Shown here one piece after another: positions 16,963 to 25,244 of a stretch of DNA of 64,000 nt. The position numbers and the translations under genes are program-made. Each line of letters opens with the position of its first letter. The stretch's first letter is position 1. The notes below the pieces were generated by a model that was given only the letters and a program-made list of their open reading frames with translations, was not told where the DNA came from and did not search any database. Source of the DNA: Janthinobacterium sp. B9-8 (GTDB lineage: Bacteria > Pseudomonadota > Gammaproteobacteria > Burkholderiales > Chitinibacteraceae); assembly GCF_000969645.2 (NCBI RefSeq), contig NZ_CP014222.1, positions 124,001 through 188,000 of the forward strand, in the 5' to 3' direction.

Positions 16963-17466
16963 TTATCTCTTCAAACAACGCAATAAAGCAACAGCCCCTG
17001 TAATCATCGCCATTGGGTCTAGCATGGCATCCCAAAGATTGACGCTTTCTAATACGCCAAGCGGAAACAGCGCTAGGGCGAGCAGCCATGCGAGTGCTAA
17101 AGCTTTATGGTCTTGTTGCCAAGCGAGGGCTAGCGAAATGGCGCACCAGATCAGCAACACTTGTGGTGCATAGCCCAATGCATAGATATCAAAGGCCCAA
17201 ACCCCTAAGGCCGATGAATACAGTGCCGTGCCGCTGATAAGTAGCCAGCCTGCCAAGGCAGGGCGTAGTTTTTGCTTAAAGAGTAAGCCGCAGGCCAAGC
17301 CTGCTGTTGCCAGGCTAGGGAAACTCAGCAGGCCCAATAGCCATGGCGAGCTTAGGATAATGAGTGCGCCAATAGCCACTAAGAAGCGGTTTTTCTTCCA
17401 GCCCGAGCGGGCCAGCGCTGCGCCTGTTGTGCCCCAAAGTAGTAAGCCTGTGAGCGATGCAATCAT
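16963..17466 (-). CDS. Integral membrane protein of unknown function
   Basis: The protein is 167 residues from the ATG at 17466, whose ATGA overlaps the stop of the sialidase-like gene upstream; this coupling decides the start. About five to six hydrophobic helices cover it (MIASLTGLLLWGTTGAAL; LIILSSPWLLGLLSFPSLA; VLLIWCAISLALAW; ALALAWLLALALFPLGV), with a positively charged end LLRCLKR. No motif is recognised. Translational coupling suggests it works with the sialidase-like protein, for example in its localisation or in handling of its product; that is inference. Confidence 0.75.
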   Translation of the reverse strand: MIASLTGLLLWGTTGAALARSGWKKNRFLVAIGALIILSSPWLLGLLSFPSLATAGLACGLLFKQKLRPALAGWLLISGTALYSSALGVWAFDIYALGYAPQVLLIWCAISLALAWQQDHKALALAWLLALALFPLGVLESVNLWDAMLDPMAMITGAVALLRCLKR

Positions 17467-18572
17467 GGTTTTGCTCCATCTAGCCAAGCACGGTTAAAGC
17501 GCACATGGCGGATTTCAGAGCGCTCCCATGTGTAGACCAGATCCATGATTTCGTCGTTCACCAGTAGAGTGGGGTAGGAAAATTCCATGCCTCGGGTATC
17601 TTCGATCACTTTTATTTTTTCCCAATTCTTACCGTCTTTAGATACGCTGAGCGCTAATTCGCTACGGCCATCTGTGCGTGGGTTATGCGCCATAATCAGC
17701 CTGCCGTCCGGCATACGTTCTACCGCAATCGCTGAATCGGGGTTTTTTACATTCAGATTTTGAATGGGTGTCCAGCTGGCGCCCCCATCATGCGTTTGCT
17801 GCAATAGCAACTGGCGGGACGGTCCGCTATTTCTGAGCAGGGCAAAGGCATCGGTGGCGCTGTAGGCGATAACACCCGGCTGCAGGTTTTCACCTTCGGC
17901 ATTCATGCGGATTTTGCGGACCAGCTTGCCGTCTTTATCAAATTGCAGCAGCTCGCCAAATTTGCGGGCCAGCTCGTGGTATGCAGGCAGCAAGAACCCA
18001 CCATCTTCCAGCTGAACAGCATGGGTGCGAACCAGTGTGGATAAATTAAAGAAGGGGCTGGTGATGATTTTGCTGGCAGGGCCCCAGCTGTGGCCGTCAT
18101 CGGTCGAGACCATACGATTGAGCGTACTGGTGGCCCAGCCCCCCATTGATACCGACACATAAAACAGCTGCAAGCGGCCCTGACTATCAAGCACGGGCAC
18201 CGGGTTGCCTACTTTTTTAATATAGCGCAGCTGATCTTTGGAGCTTTGTGCTGGCGTTGCCACAATCCAAGGCTTGATCCACTGGCCGTTCTGATAGCGC
18301 GAAGCCCAAACGCTGACGTCTGTGGCGCCTTCACGGCTGCCGCCAAACCAAAAGGCGATACGCTCACCATTAGTCAATGCAATGATGCTGGCGCTATGCG
18401 CAGCAGGCACGGGCGCACGTAAGCGTTGCATCTCCATTTGTGGGTTGCTGGCGGCAGTATGTGCAGGCTTAGCCAGCGTAAAGCGTGTTTCCGTTGGGCT
18501 ACTTCGGTAATTGGCAGCCAGTAAACATGCTGCGCCCAAGCCAAATAGCAGGGAAGTCCCTTTTAGCGTCAT
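17463..18572 (-). CDS. Sialidase-family (BNR/Asp-box) exported protein
   Basis: The protein is 369 residues. An N-terminal hydrophobic segment (about 6-20) acts as signal or membrane anchor. The beta-propeller has Asp-box repeats S.D.G..W: STDDGHSW, THDGGASW and SKDGKNW. Its FGGSREGATDVSVW near residue 78 resembles the F.GG..EG pattern of a bacterial sialidase-like family of unknown activity rather than a classical FRIP sialidase. Substrate is not established: sialic acid, another glycan, or none. It is translationally coupled to the membrane protein at 16963-17466. No sialic-acid catabolic genes are nearby. Confidence 0.85.
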   Translation of the reverse strand: MTLKGTSLLFGLGAACLLAANYRSSPTETRFTLAKPAHTAASNPQMEMQRLRAPVPAAHSASIIALTNGERIAFWFGGSREGATDVSVWASRYQNGQWIKPWIVATPAQSSKDQLRYIKKVGNPVPVLDSQGRLQLFYVSVSMGGWATSTLNRMVSTDDGHSWGPASKIITSPFFNLSTLVRTHAVQLEDGGFLLPAYHELARKFGELLQFDKDGKLVRKIRMNAEGENLQPGVIAYSATDAFALLRNSGPSRQLLLQQTHDGGASWTPIQNLNVKNPDSAIAVERMPDGRLIMAHNPRTDGRSELALSVSKDGKNWEKIKVIEDTRGMEFSYPTLLVNDEIMDLVYTWERSEIRHVRFNRAWLDGAKP

Positions 18573-18582
18573 AAGAATATGG

Positions 18583-18813
18583 TCAGTTTGGTCGGGGCTG
18601 AGAGTTTACCATTGCTAAATAAGAAACAGCCGATGAACTTTGGTACTGAGTAAAAGCGACAAAAGAGCTGTAGATACAGAGCAAAAAGAGGCTACCGAGT
18701 ACACAAGTAATTAAAGCTTGTTTACTGAGTGTGCTTATCTCTTCTGTTTGTGGATTCAAGTTTTTTTCAAAAGAGTAAGCCGCTTGATTTGCATAAAACC
18801 ATGCCCATCTCAT
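18583..18813 (-). CDS. Possible small single-pass membrane protein
   Basis: A 76-residue frame ends ten bases before the sialidase-like gene on the same strand. It has one clear membrane helix (about residues 34-55, ITCVLGSLFLLCIYSSFVAF) after a polar N-terminus. No family is recognised and no good ribosome site is seen. Its position as a possible first gene of the sialidase-like operon is the main support. It may also be non-coding promoter sequence shared with mtfA. Confidence 0.3.
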   Translation of the reverse strand: MRWAWFYANQAAYSFEKNLNPQTEEISTLSKQALITCVLGSLFLLCIYSSFVAFTQYQSSSAVSYLAMVNSQPRPN

Positions 18814-18841
18814 TGAATATGCCCTTTGCTGGATCTGCCCT

Positions 18842-19648
18842 ATGTTTAATTTTTTGCGCCAGCGTACTCGGCGGCGTTATCTGGCCAGCCAGCCCGTGCA
18901 AGATGTGCTGTGGCAAAAGATGCTGCTCTTGCCTTTATTGCGTGGCTTAAATGAGGCTGATCTGGCCCTGCTGAAGGATCATGCCGCATGGTTTTTGCAT
19001 ACCAAGACCATCACGCCAGTGCATGGCTTAGAGATCGATGATGAGCTGCGCCTATTGATTGCGGTGCAGGCCACGCTGCCTATTCTTAATCTGGGCTTTG
19101 ATGCTTATGATGATTGGCAGGAGGTGGTGCTGTATCCGGGGCGCTTTATCAGCCGTGATCTGTATACCGATGCAATCGGCCTTGTGCATCAGGAAATGCG
19201 TGTTTTATCCGGGCAGGCGCGGCATCAGGGAGCAGTTTTGCTATCGATGATGGATGTGATTGAAGCGCCTTATCACCCCAGCAGCAATGTGGTGATACAC
19301 GAAATGGCACATAAGCTGGATATGCGTTCCGGCAGCGCCAATGGCTGCCCGCCGCTGCATCAGGGCATGAACTATGCACGCTGGAAAAAAGTCTTTTCTA
19401 AGGCGTTTCAGGCCATCAGCCGGCAGGCCGCGATGGGTGAAACTGGCACAATTGATCTCTATGCGGCAGAAAATCCGGCAGAATGTCTGGCTGTGTGTAG
19501 CGAAACGTTCTTCGCTGCCCCCCATTTATTGCGTGAGAGTTATCCCGACGTGTATCAACAACTGAGTTTGTTTTATCGACAAGACCCCGCTGCGCGTAGA
19601 CCGCAGTATCAATACAGACCCGTGTTTATGATGAGGGGCTGGGTATGA
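18842..19648 (+). CDS. mtfA: MtfA, zinc-dependent peptidase (M90 family)
   Basis: The protein is 268 residues, the usual MtfA length. The gluzincin motif HEMAHKLD (about residues 150-157, after SSNVVIHEM) gives two zinc-ligand histidines and the catalytic Glu. The downstream glutamate lies in DLYAAENPAECLAVCSETFF. Other family stretches are FLHTKTITPVHGLEIDDELR, PILNLGFDAYDDW and VLYPGRF. In E. coli MtfA binds the repressor Mlc and so affects the glucose PTS, and has aminopeptidase activity. It overlaps rsmJ by 4 bases (ATGA), so the two are coupled. Confidence 0.93.
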   Translation: MFNFLRQRTRRRYLASQPVQDVLWQKMLLLPLLRGLNEADLALLKDHAAWFLHTKTITPVHGLEIDDELRLLIAVQATLPILNLGFDAYDDWQEVVLYPGRFISRDLYTDAIGLVHQEMRVLSGQARHQGAVLLSMMDVIEAPYHPSSNVVIHEMAHKLDMRSGSANGCPPLHQGMNYARWKKVFSKAFQAISRQAAMGETGTIDLYAAENPAECLAVCSETFFAAPHLLRESYPDVYQQLSLFYRQDPAARRPQYQYRPVFMMRGWV

Positions 19649-20436
19649 TCGGCCTGTTGCAAGCAGGGGCTAGCCCTGAAATATGTGAGGAAGTCGCTGC
19701 TTTGGGCTTGCCGCTTTGGAGCGAGTTGCCAGCGGGCGCTGCCCATTATCTTTGCTGGCAAAATGAGCGGCTAGAGCTGGTGACGCTCGGCGAAAAAGGC
19801 ACGGTTGCAGTCGATTTTGTAGGCGGAGCCGCCGCGCATCGCCGGCAATTTGGCGGAGGCCGTGGCCAGCCGGTGGCCAAAGCGGTGGGGATTAAAGGCG
19901 AGTATGTACCTAGGATCCTCGATGCCACAGCGGGTCTTGGCCGGGATGCTTTTGTTTTGGCTTCTTTAGGCTGCGAAGTCACGCTGATCGAGCGCTCACC
20001 TGTGGCCGTGGCCCTGCTACTAGATGGCTTGCGCCGCGCACAGGCCGATGCTGCTATTGGCAAGATCGTGGGCAGAATGCGTTTAGTGTTTGGCGATGGG
20101 CATCAGGAGCTGGCTAAATTGCTGGCAGGGCAGGCGTTTACCTATTTATTTAACCCTCCGCTGGCCGCGCCCGAATTTGATGTAGTGTTTTTAGACCCGA
20201 TGTTTCCAGATCCAACAAAACGCGCCAAATCTAAAAAAGAAATGGCCGCGTTTCAAACCGTGATTGGCGATGATCCGGATGCCAACGAGCTGCTGCAGCC
20301 CGCAAGGCAAATCGCCAAAAAACGCGTGATTGTTAAGCGCCCCCGCATTGCACCGCTGATGGCTGGGGTGAAGCCTGATTTTGTATTTGGCGGGGAAAGC
20401 ACGCGCTTTGATGGTTATTTGCCATTGAGCCGATAG
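19645..20436 (+). CDS. rsmJ: RsmJ, 16S rRNA (guanine1516-N2)-methyltransferase
   Basis: The protein is 263 residues. Family features are FVGGAAAHRRQFGGGRGQPV, AKAVG, DATAGLGRDAFVLASLGCEV (SAM-binding motif I), the acidic ERSP after it, and VVFLDPMFPDPTKRAKSKKE (catalytic DPMFP). It methylates N2 of G1516 in 16S rRNA. The start ATG overlaps the mtfA stop in a TATGATC arrangement. This is housekeeping. Confidence 0.94.
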   Translation: MIGLLQAGASPEICEEVAALGLPLWSELPAGAAHYLCWQNERLELVTLGEKGTVAVDFVGGAAAHRRQFGGGRGQPVAKAVGIKGEYVPRILDATAGLGRDAFVLASLGCEVTLIERSPVAVALLLDGLRRAQADAAIGKIVGRMRLVFGDGHQELAKLLAGQAFTYLFNPPLAAPEFDVVFLDPMFPDPTKRAKSKKEMAAFQTVIGDDPDANELLQPARQIAKKRVIVKRPRIAPLMAGVKPDFVFGGESTRFDGYLPLSR

Positions 20437-20441
20437 ATTGG

Positions 20442-20873
20442 TTAGCGTCGAATCACGCAGGTGGCCGTGGCATGGGCTAGTAGGGTGCCATCGGCTGATT
20501 TGATCGATCCTTCCGAAACACCAATACCCTTGGAAATATGCAAAATCTTGCCTTCGGCCACTAGTTCGGTGTTTTTAGGAATGGCTTTGACCATTTTTAC
20601 ATTTAAATCGACTGTGGCGTAGCTGGCCCCTGCCTCCAGCATGCTGTGTACGGCGCAGGCGGTAACAGAATCAAGTACGGTGGCGGCAAAGCCACCGTGT
20701 ACACCCCCCATAGGATTCAAATGTCGCTCATCGGCTTGGGCTGTAAAGCGTACCGAGCCTTCGCTGATATGCACCATGCTCATGGGCATCGTCTGAGTAA
20801 TGGAAGGCGCAGGGAGTTTGCCATCGGCCATGGCTTGCAGTAATTGCAGACCAGTGAATTCGTTTAGGTTCAT
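20442..20873 (-). CDS. PaaI-family acyl-CoA thioesterase
   Basis: The protein is 143 residues with the hotdog thioesterase pattern: HLNPMGGVHGGFAATVLDSV carries the G..HGG and the catalytic-site Asp, then YATVDLNVKMVKAIPKNTE and GKILHISKGIGVSEG. This matches the PaaI/YdiI-like group (uncharacterised phenylacetic-acid-degradation domain). No paa genes are nearby, so a general acyl-CoA role is likely. It converges on rsmJ with five bases between the stops. Confidence 0.88.
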   Translation of the reverse strand: MNLNEFTGLQLLQAMADGKLPAPSITQTMPMSMVHISEGSVRFTAQADERHLNPMGGVHGGFAATVLDSVTACAVHSMLEAGASYATVDLNVKMVKAIPKNTELVAEGKILHISKGIGVSEGSIKSADGTLLAHATATCVIRR

Positions 20874-20933
20874 GAGCGTGATATTTGAAAATAGGGAAAG
20901 CTTAAAATATCACGGCTGACGAAAAATAGACGT

Positions 20934-20966
20934 AAAAAAACCACAGCCAAGGCTGTGGTTTTTTTA
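20934..20966 (-). terminator. Terminator at the end of the tRNA-Asn cluster
   Basis: AAAAAAACCACAGCC, loop AA, GGCTGTGGTTTTTTT: a 15-bp stem with A and T runs on both sides, so it can act in either direction. It lies two bases beyond the 3' CCA of the last tRNA-Asn. Confidence 0.88.
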
Positions 20967-20968
20967 AC

Positions 20969-21044
20969 TGGCTCCCCGACCTGGACTCGAACCAGGGACC
21001 TGCGGATTAACAGTCCGTCGCTCTACCAACTGAGCTATCAGGGA
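20969..21044 (-). tRNA. tRNA-Asn (GTT), copy 1
   Basis: A 76-base gene including an encoded CCA. On the minus strand it starts TCCCTGATAGCTCAG and has anticodon GTT in GGACTGTTAATCC and a T arm GGTTCGAGTCC. The acceptor TCCCTGA pairs with TCGGGGA (one G-U). Identical to copies 2-4. Confidence 0.97.
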
Positions 21045-21087
21045 ATAAACTTGGTGTTTTTAACTGAGGCGCTAGTGCATTCCCTCA

Positions 21088-21113
21088 GAAAAAAGAAGCT
21101 GCTTTTCAGCAGC
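21088..21113 (-). terminator. Terminator-like hairpin between tRNA-Asn copies 2 and 1
   Basis: On the minus strand GCTGCT, GAAA tetraloop, AGCAGC then TTCTTTTTT. It lies downstream of copy 2. The same structure follows copy 3. Confidence 0.55.
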
Positions 21114-21126
21114 ACCTTTAAATATT

Positions 21127-21202
21127 TGGCTCCCCGACCTGGACTCGAACCAGGGACCTGCGGATTAACAGTCCGTCGCTCTACCAACTGAGCTATCAGG
21201 GA
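21127..21202 (-). tRNA. tRNA-Asn (GTT), copy 2
   Basis: 76 bases including CCA, identical to copy 1. The spacer on its downstream side is homologous to the one after copy 3, showing tandem duplication of a tRNA-plus-spacer unit. Confidence 0.97.
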
Positions 21203-21247
21203 ATAAAACTTGGTTTTTTATGACTGGGGCGCTATTGCATTCCCCCA

Positions 21248-21273
21248 GAAAAAAGAAGCTGCTTTTCAGCAGC
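21248..21273 (-). terminator. Terminator-like hairpin between tRNA-Asn copies 3 and 2
   Basis: Same GCTGCT-GAAA-AGCAGC stem-loop followed by TTCTTTTTT on the minus strand as at 21088-21113. Confidence 0.55.
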
Positions 21274-21285
21274 ACCTTTAAAAAT

Positions 21286-21361
21286 TGGCTCCCCGACCTG
21301 GACTCGAACCAGGGACCTGCGGATTAACAGTCCGTCGCTCTACCAACTGAGCTATCAGGGA
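21286..21361 (-). tRNA. tRNA-Asn (GTT), copy 3
   Basis: 76 bases including CCA, identical to the other copies. Confidence 0.97.
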
Positions 21362-21412
21362 ATAACAACTACTACCTACTTTATCATCGAAGCCTAGTAT
21401 CGTAAGATTGCT

Positions 21413-21488
21413 TGGCTCCCCGACCTGGACTCGAACCAGGGACCTGCGGATTAACAGTCCGTCGCTCTACCAACTGAGCTATCAGGGA
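21413..21488 (-). tRNA. tRNA-Asn (GTT), copy 4 (promoter-proximal)
   Basis: 76 bases including CCA, identical to the other copies. The spacer between copies 4 and 3 is unrelated to the other two spacers and has no terminator-like hairpin, so copies 4 and 3 should be on one transcript. Confidence 0.97.
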
Positions 21489-21560
21489 ATCGATGAAGGC
21501 CCGTATGGTAGAATCCGATCCTCTTTCTGTCAACACAAAGTATGAATTATTCGAGACGTT

Positions 21561-22820
21561 ATGATGAAAAAAACAAGAACACTGTTGTTTTGTTTGCTTT
21601 TATTCTTTGTATTAATTGTAAGTCTGCCGCTGATCTTGCCGCTAAATAGCTACAAACCTCAGCTGGAAAAACGTCTTTCAACGCTATTACAGGCGAAAGT
21701 TCAGCTAGAAAACATCGAATTTACCTACCAACCTTTGCCTTTTTTTGCCCTAAATGGCATAAAAATTGATGAAGGCGCAGGAAAAATCGAACAAATTCGC
21801 ATTCCTTTAAACTTTTCTAATCTATTTAAGTATGGCAAAAGCTTAAAAAATGTTGAAGTTGAGGGGGTGCATTTAAGTCCTGCCTTGGCTTTTTCCTTAC
21901 CAAAGCGCTTTGCGGCTCTTGAGCAAGATCGCATCACTTTGGGCGATGTCTTGCTGACAAAGGCCAGTGTGATTCTGGATCAGGGTGAGCTGGGGCCGAT
22001 CGATGGGGTAATGAAATTTGCCCAAAATGGTGCAATGGCCGATTTGCAGCTGGCGGATAAGCAGGGGCATATTGAAGTTCATCTTAAGCCCAAGGGCGAT
22101 AATGTGGGGCTAACCGTGCAAGCAACGAGCTGGGAGTTGCCGCTAGGCTACCCCATCGTTTTTGAAAGGTTATATATGAGCGGCGAAGGCTCACCAGAGG
22201 GTTTGGTGATCGATGATATTCGCGGTGAATCATATGGCGGGGTTTTAAGTGGCAAGGCCCAGCTGACTAAGCAAAACGAATGGAATTTACAAGGGCAGCT
22301 GGTCGCTAAAGGGGTTCATACCGAGCCACTGAGCAAAATCTTCAGCCCTGCAACGTTTGTTTCTGGCCGCATGGATGCAGAGGCGCAGTTTAATTATCGC
22401 GCAGCAGACTACTTAAAATTATTTGCTCATCCAGAAATTGATGCTCATTTCTTAGTACGAGAAGGCGCTGTACATAATTTGGATTTAGTTGCCCAGTTAC
22501 GCGCCGGCGAAACACCTGCGGGCCGTGGCGGGCAAACGCGCTTTGATACCTTAAAGGGCAAGATGGTGATGCGCGATCGCTCTGTACAGCTGCAAAGCAT
22601 GGTGCTGGAAGCAGGTAAATTTAACGCTCAGGGCTCGGTGCAAACGGGTGGCAGCACTTTAAACGGCGCGGTTTCGGCTCGTTTGAAAGCGGGTGTGTTG
22701 GTGATTTCTAATCAAATTAGAATAGGCGGCAATTTAACGAGCCCTACTTTAAGCTCAGGCAGTGCAGCCAGAGGGGGAGCACTACCTAGCCCCGCTGAAA
22801 TGATTGAAACACCGCTGTAA
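21561..22820 (+). CDS. AsmA-family protein
   Basis: The protein is 419 residues. An N-terminal membrane anchor (LLFCLLLFFVLIVSLPLILP) is followed by NSYKPQLEKRLSTLLQAKVQ, the start of the AsmA chorein-like domain. Later FNLRG-type beta repeats appear (LKPKGDNVGLTVQAT; YGGVLSGKAQL), and the end carries QTRFDTLKGKMVMRDRSVQL, SGSAARGGALPSPAEM. AsmA-family proteins are anchored in the inner membrane, face the periplasm and are implicated in lipid transport to the outer membrane. It is shorter than E. coli AsmA (about 617). It is monocistronic, followed by a three-hairpin segment. Confidence 0.85.
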   Translation: MMKKTRTLLFCLLLFFVLIVSLPLILPLNSYKPQLEKRLSTLLQAKVQLENIEFTYQPLPFFALNGIKIDEGAGKIEQIRIPLNFSNLFKYGKSLKNVEVEGVHLSPALAFSLPKRFAALEQDRITLGDVLLTKASVILDQGELGPIDGVMKFAQNGAMADLQLADKQGHIEVHLKPKGDNVGLTVQATSWELPLGYPIVFERLYMSGEGSPEGLVIDDIRGESYGGVLSGKAQLTKQNEWNLQGQLVAKGVHTEPLSKIFSPATFVSGRMDAEAQFNYRAADYLKLFAHPEIDAHFLVREGAVHNLDLVAQLRAGETPAGRGGQTRFDTLKGKMVMRDRSVQLQSMVLEAGKFNAQGSVQTGGSTLNGAVSARLKAGVLVISNQIRIGGNLTSPTLSSGSAARGGALPSPAEMIETPL

Positions 22821-22846
22821 ATGACGCTTTTTTGATAACACAGAAA

Positions 22847-22968
22847 CGTGCATGGATGGGGGGGTACCAGACGCACTCACGCCATGCACGAGGTGTTTGC
22901 GAGCACTTAGCCTAAGTGCTCGACTCAATACGGCCAGCTGCTTTGAATGCAGTGGCCGTATTTTTTTA
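22847..22968 (+). ncRNA. Candidate structured RNA: three consecutive hairpins ending in a T run
   Basis: Three separate perfect or near-perfect hairpins lie head to tail. (1) CGTGCATGG at 22847-22855 with 22882-22890. (2) CGAGCACTTA at 22900-22909 with 22913-22922, a 10-bp stem with a 3-base loop. (3) AATACGGCCA at 22927-22936 with 22953-22962, with an inner CTGC/GCAG pair, followed by TTTTTTT. The order stem-stem-terminator is typical of small RNAs or of an elaborate 3' UTR of the AsmA gene. No known family is recognised. Confidence 0.45.
22927..22968 (+). terminator. Strong Rho-independent terminator
   Basis: AATACGGCCA paired with TGGCCGTATT, inner CTGC-TTTGAAT-GCAG, then seven Ts. It ends the AsmA transcript or the candidate RNA described above. 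Confidence 0.88.
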
Positions 22969-23136
22969 TGTATTTTGGCGGCCATTTGCTTTGAAAAAGC
23001 ACTGGGCTAGCTATAAATCGTATGATTTCTTGCTTTATTTGCTTGAGCTTGGCGGCCTGTGAAGCTGAGCTGATTCCCTTGCTAATCCTGAAAGTCATTA
23101 TAATGGGCGTTTTACTAGTAGACAGCAGGGCACATC

Positions 23137-24126
23137 ATGGCTTGGACAGATCTTTTGGCGCAGGGCGAACTGGGTGATGGCACGAGCGAGATGCAAGCAT
23201 TAGCCACCGCCACTGTAATGAGCCCGCTTGCTGGTTTTGGCATCATTGCCTTTAGCGGGGAAGAAACCGAGCCTTTTTTACAAGGCCAGCTTTCTAGCGA
23301 TATTCGCGCTTTGGGTGAAAATGCGGCGCAGTACTCCAGCTATTCCACGCCCAAGGGCCGGATGCTGGCTAGCTTTCTGGTGTTTCGCCGCGGTGATGAT
23401 TACTGCTTGCAAATTGCTGCTGAGCTGCAAGAGGCGATCCAAAAGCGCCTTTCTATGTTTGTGATGCGCTCTAAAACGAAGGCACGGGATGTCAGTAGCG
23501 ATTTGCTTTTACTCGGCGTGGCAGGCCCTTTAGCCGCTGAAAAATTATCAGCAGTGTTGGGCGATTTACCAGAAGGTGATTTTGCAACGCTACATAAAGA
23601 GCACTGCACGGTGATTGCATTGCCGGGCAAACGTTACCAATTAGCGATTGCAAGCGATGCGGCTTTGGCACTTTGGCAACAATTAGCTGCAAGCGGTGTA
23701 TTGCCAGTGGCTGAATCACTTTGGCGTTTAAGCGATATTCGTGCAGGCAGCCCATGGATTACCTCAGCAACTAGCGATGCTTTTGTCGCGCAAATGGCCA
23801 ATATGGAGCTGATTGGTGGCGTGAGCTTTACCAAAGGCTGCTATCCGGGCCAGGAGATTGTGGCGCGTACCCAATATCTGGGTAAGCTTAAGCGCCGCAT
23901 GTATCGTGCCAGTATTGCAACTGAGCATGCCGAAGCAGGGCAGGAAGTATTTAGCAGTGAAATGAATGGCCAAGCGAGTGGTAAGGTAATGCTAGCCGCT
24001 CCCGCAGATCAAGGCCGCTGGGAAATCCTCGTGGTTGCCCAAATTGCCAGCTTAGAGCTAGGTTTACATCTGGGCGCGGTAGACGGGCCTAAACTCGAAA
24101 TTCTTGATTTACCCTATGCGGTATAA
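23137..24126 (+). CDS. ygfZ: YgfZ/GcvT-domain folate-binding protein
   Basis: The protein is 329 residues. The diagnostic motif KGCYPGQEIVART (about residues 232-244) contains the functionally essential Cys of YgfZ. FSGEETEPFLQGQLSSDI and YSTPKGRMLASFLVF are the usual N-terminal stretches. Members bind tetrahydrofolate and help repair or maintain certain iron-sulfur enzymes, including the tRNA methylthiolase MiaB. Start: ATG at 23137 after CAGCAGGGCACATC. It is monocistronic. Confidence 0.93.
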   Translation: MAWTDLLAQGELGDGTSEMQALATATVMSPLAGFGIIAFSGEETEPFLQGQLSSDIRALGENAAQYSSYSTPKGRMLASFLVFRRGDDYCLQIAAELQEAIQKRLSMFVMRSKTKARDVSSDLLLLGVAGPLAAEKLSAVLGDLPEGDFATLHKEHCTVIALPGKRYQLAIASDAALALWQQLAASGVLPVAESLWRLSDIRAGSPWITSATSDAFVAQMANMELIGGVSFTKGCYPGQEIVARTQYLGKLKRRMYRASIATEHAEAGQEVFSSEMNGQASGKVMLAAPADQGRWEILVVAQIASLELGLHLGAVDGPKLEILDLPYAV

Positions 24127-24285
24127 GCAAGCTTTTTTCTTTCTGCTTAAGGCAAGTTTATAAGGCGCTGATGAGCAGGGAGAGAGGGTATTGATCGTTG
24201 TCATTGACAAGTTTGGCGTATCTAGGCGCGGATTCGTTTATAATCCGCCCTCTATGTCTTAATTACATATATTAAAGGTGTTTGT

Positions 24286-25074
24286 ATGGGCTTTCTCGCC
24301 GGCAAAAAAATCTTGATCACAGGTCTTTTATCAGACCGCTCTATTGCCTACGGCATTGCTCAGGCTGCCAAACGTGAAGGTGCAATCTTGGCCTTCACTT
24401 ATGTAAGTGAAAACTTACGCCAGCGCGTTATCGATCTGGCGAAAGATTTCGATACTGATTTGGTTCTGCCCTGTGATGTAGCAAGTGATGAGCAGATTGC
24501 CGAAGTATTTGTAGAGCTTGGCAAGCACTGGGATAAGCTCGATGGCTTGGTTCACTCGATTGGTTTTGCTCCACGCGAAGCCCTGAAAGGTGATTACCTT
24601 GATGCCGTAACGCGCGAATCATTCCAGATTGCGCATGACATCAGCTCTTACAGCTTTGCGGCGCTGGCCAAAGCCGCCCGCCCAATGCTGAGCGAAGGCG
24701 CGTCTCTTGTCACCATGACTTACCTTGGCGCAGAGCGTGCGATTCCTAACTACAATGTAATGGGTTTGGCTAAGGCATCGCTGGAAGCCAATGTCCGTTA
24801 TATGGCCGCTGCACTTGGCCCGGATCGCGCTATTCGTGTGAATGCGGTTTCTGCTGGCCCGATCAAAACACTGGCTGCTGCCGGTATTGCTAATTTCAGC
24901 ACACTGCTGAAAAAAGCGGCCGAAGGCACACCAATGAAGCGCAATGTGACGCAAGAAGAAGTGGGCAATGTAACTGCCTTCCTTTTATCCTCGCTGTCAT
25001 CCGGTATGACCGGTGAAGTGGTGATGGTAGATTGTGGCTTTAGCCATGGCGCGGGCTCAAGCACGATAGATTAA
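24286..25074 (+). CDS. fabI: FabI, NADH-dependent enoyl-ACP reductase
   Basis: The protein is 262 residues. It has the FabI form of the SDR fold: [20 protein letters not shown] (nucleotide-binding loop), [20 protein letters not shown], the catalytic Tyr and Lys in [20 protein letters not shown] (Y-x6-K), and [12 protein letters not shown]. It reduces trans-2-enoyl-ACP in the last step of each round of fatty-acid elongation. TATAAT at 24239-24244 is a probable -10 element, though I cannot match a good -35 at normal spacing. A strong terminator follows. Confidence 0.96.
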   Translation: MGFLAGKKILITGLLSDRSIAYGIAQAAKREGAILAFTYVSENLRQRVIDLAKDFDTDLVLPCDVASDEQIAEVFVELGKHWDKLDGLVHSIGFAPREALKGDYLDAVTRESFQIAHDISSYSFAALAKAARPMLSEGASLVTMTYLGAERAIPNYNVMGLAKASLEANVRYMAAALGPDRAIRVNAVSAGPIKTLAAAGIANFSTLLKKAAEGTPMKRNVTQEEVGNVTAFLLSSLSSGMTGEVVMVDCGFSHGAGSSTID

Positions 25075-25092
25075 GTTTTACATCTGTCCTTG

Positions 25093-25118
25093 AAAAACGC
25101 CCGCTTGGGCGTTTTTTG
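25093..25118 (+). terminator. Terminator after fabI
   Basis: AAAAACGCCC, loop GCTT, GGGCGTTTTTT. A 10-bp stem with a T run, 18 bases past the stop. Confidence 0.9.
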
Positions 25119-25244
25119 TTTTAAGAGGCTAGAAAACCCCCTCACGGCAAAAAGATCTGTGCTCTCGCTGATCTCTGTGTCTACAGGTTTGAGGTTTTTT
25201 TGAGGGGGTAACTTCCTCGGCAATGTACTAGTAAGGATCGCCCT

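Noticed and set aside
24204..24244. fabI promoter with TTGACA and TATAAT
   Set aside because: Both hexamers are perfect but 29 bases apart, too far for a sigma-70 promoter; only the -10 was kept as a remark.
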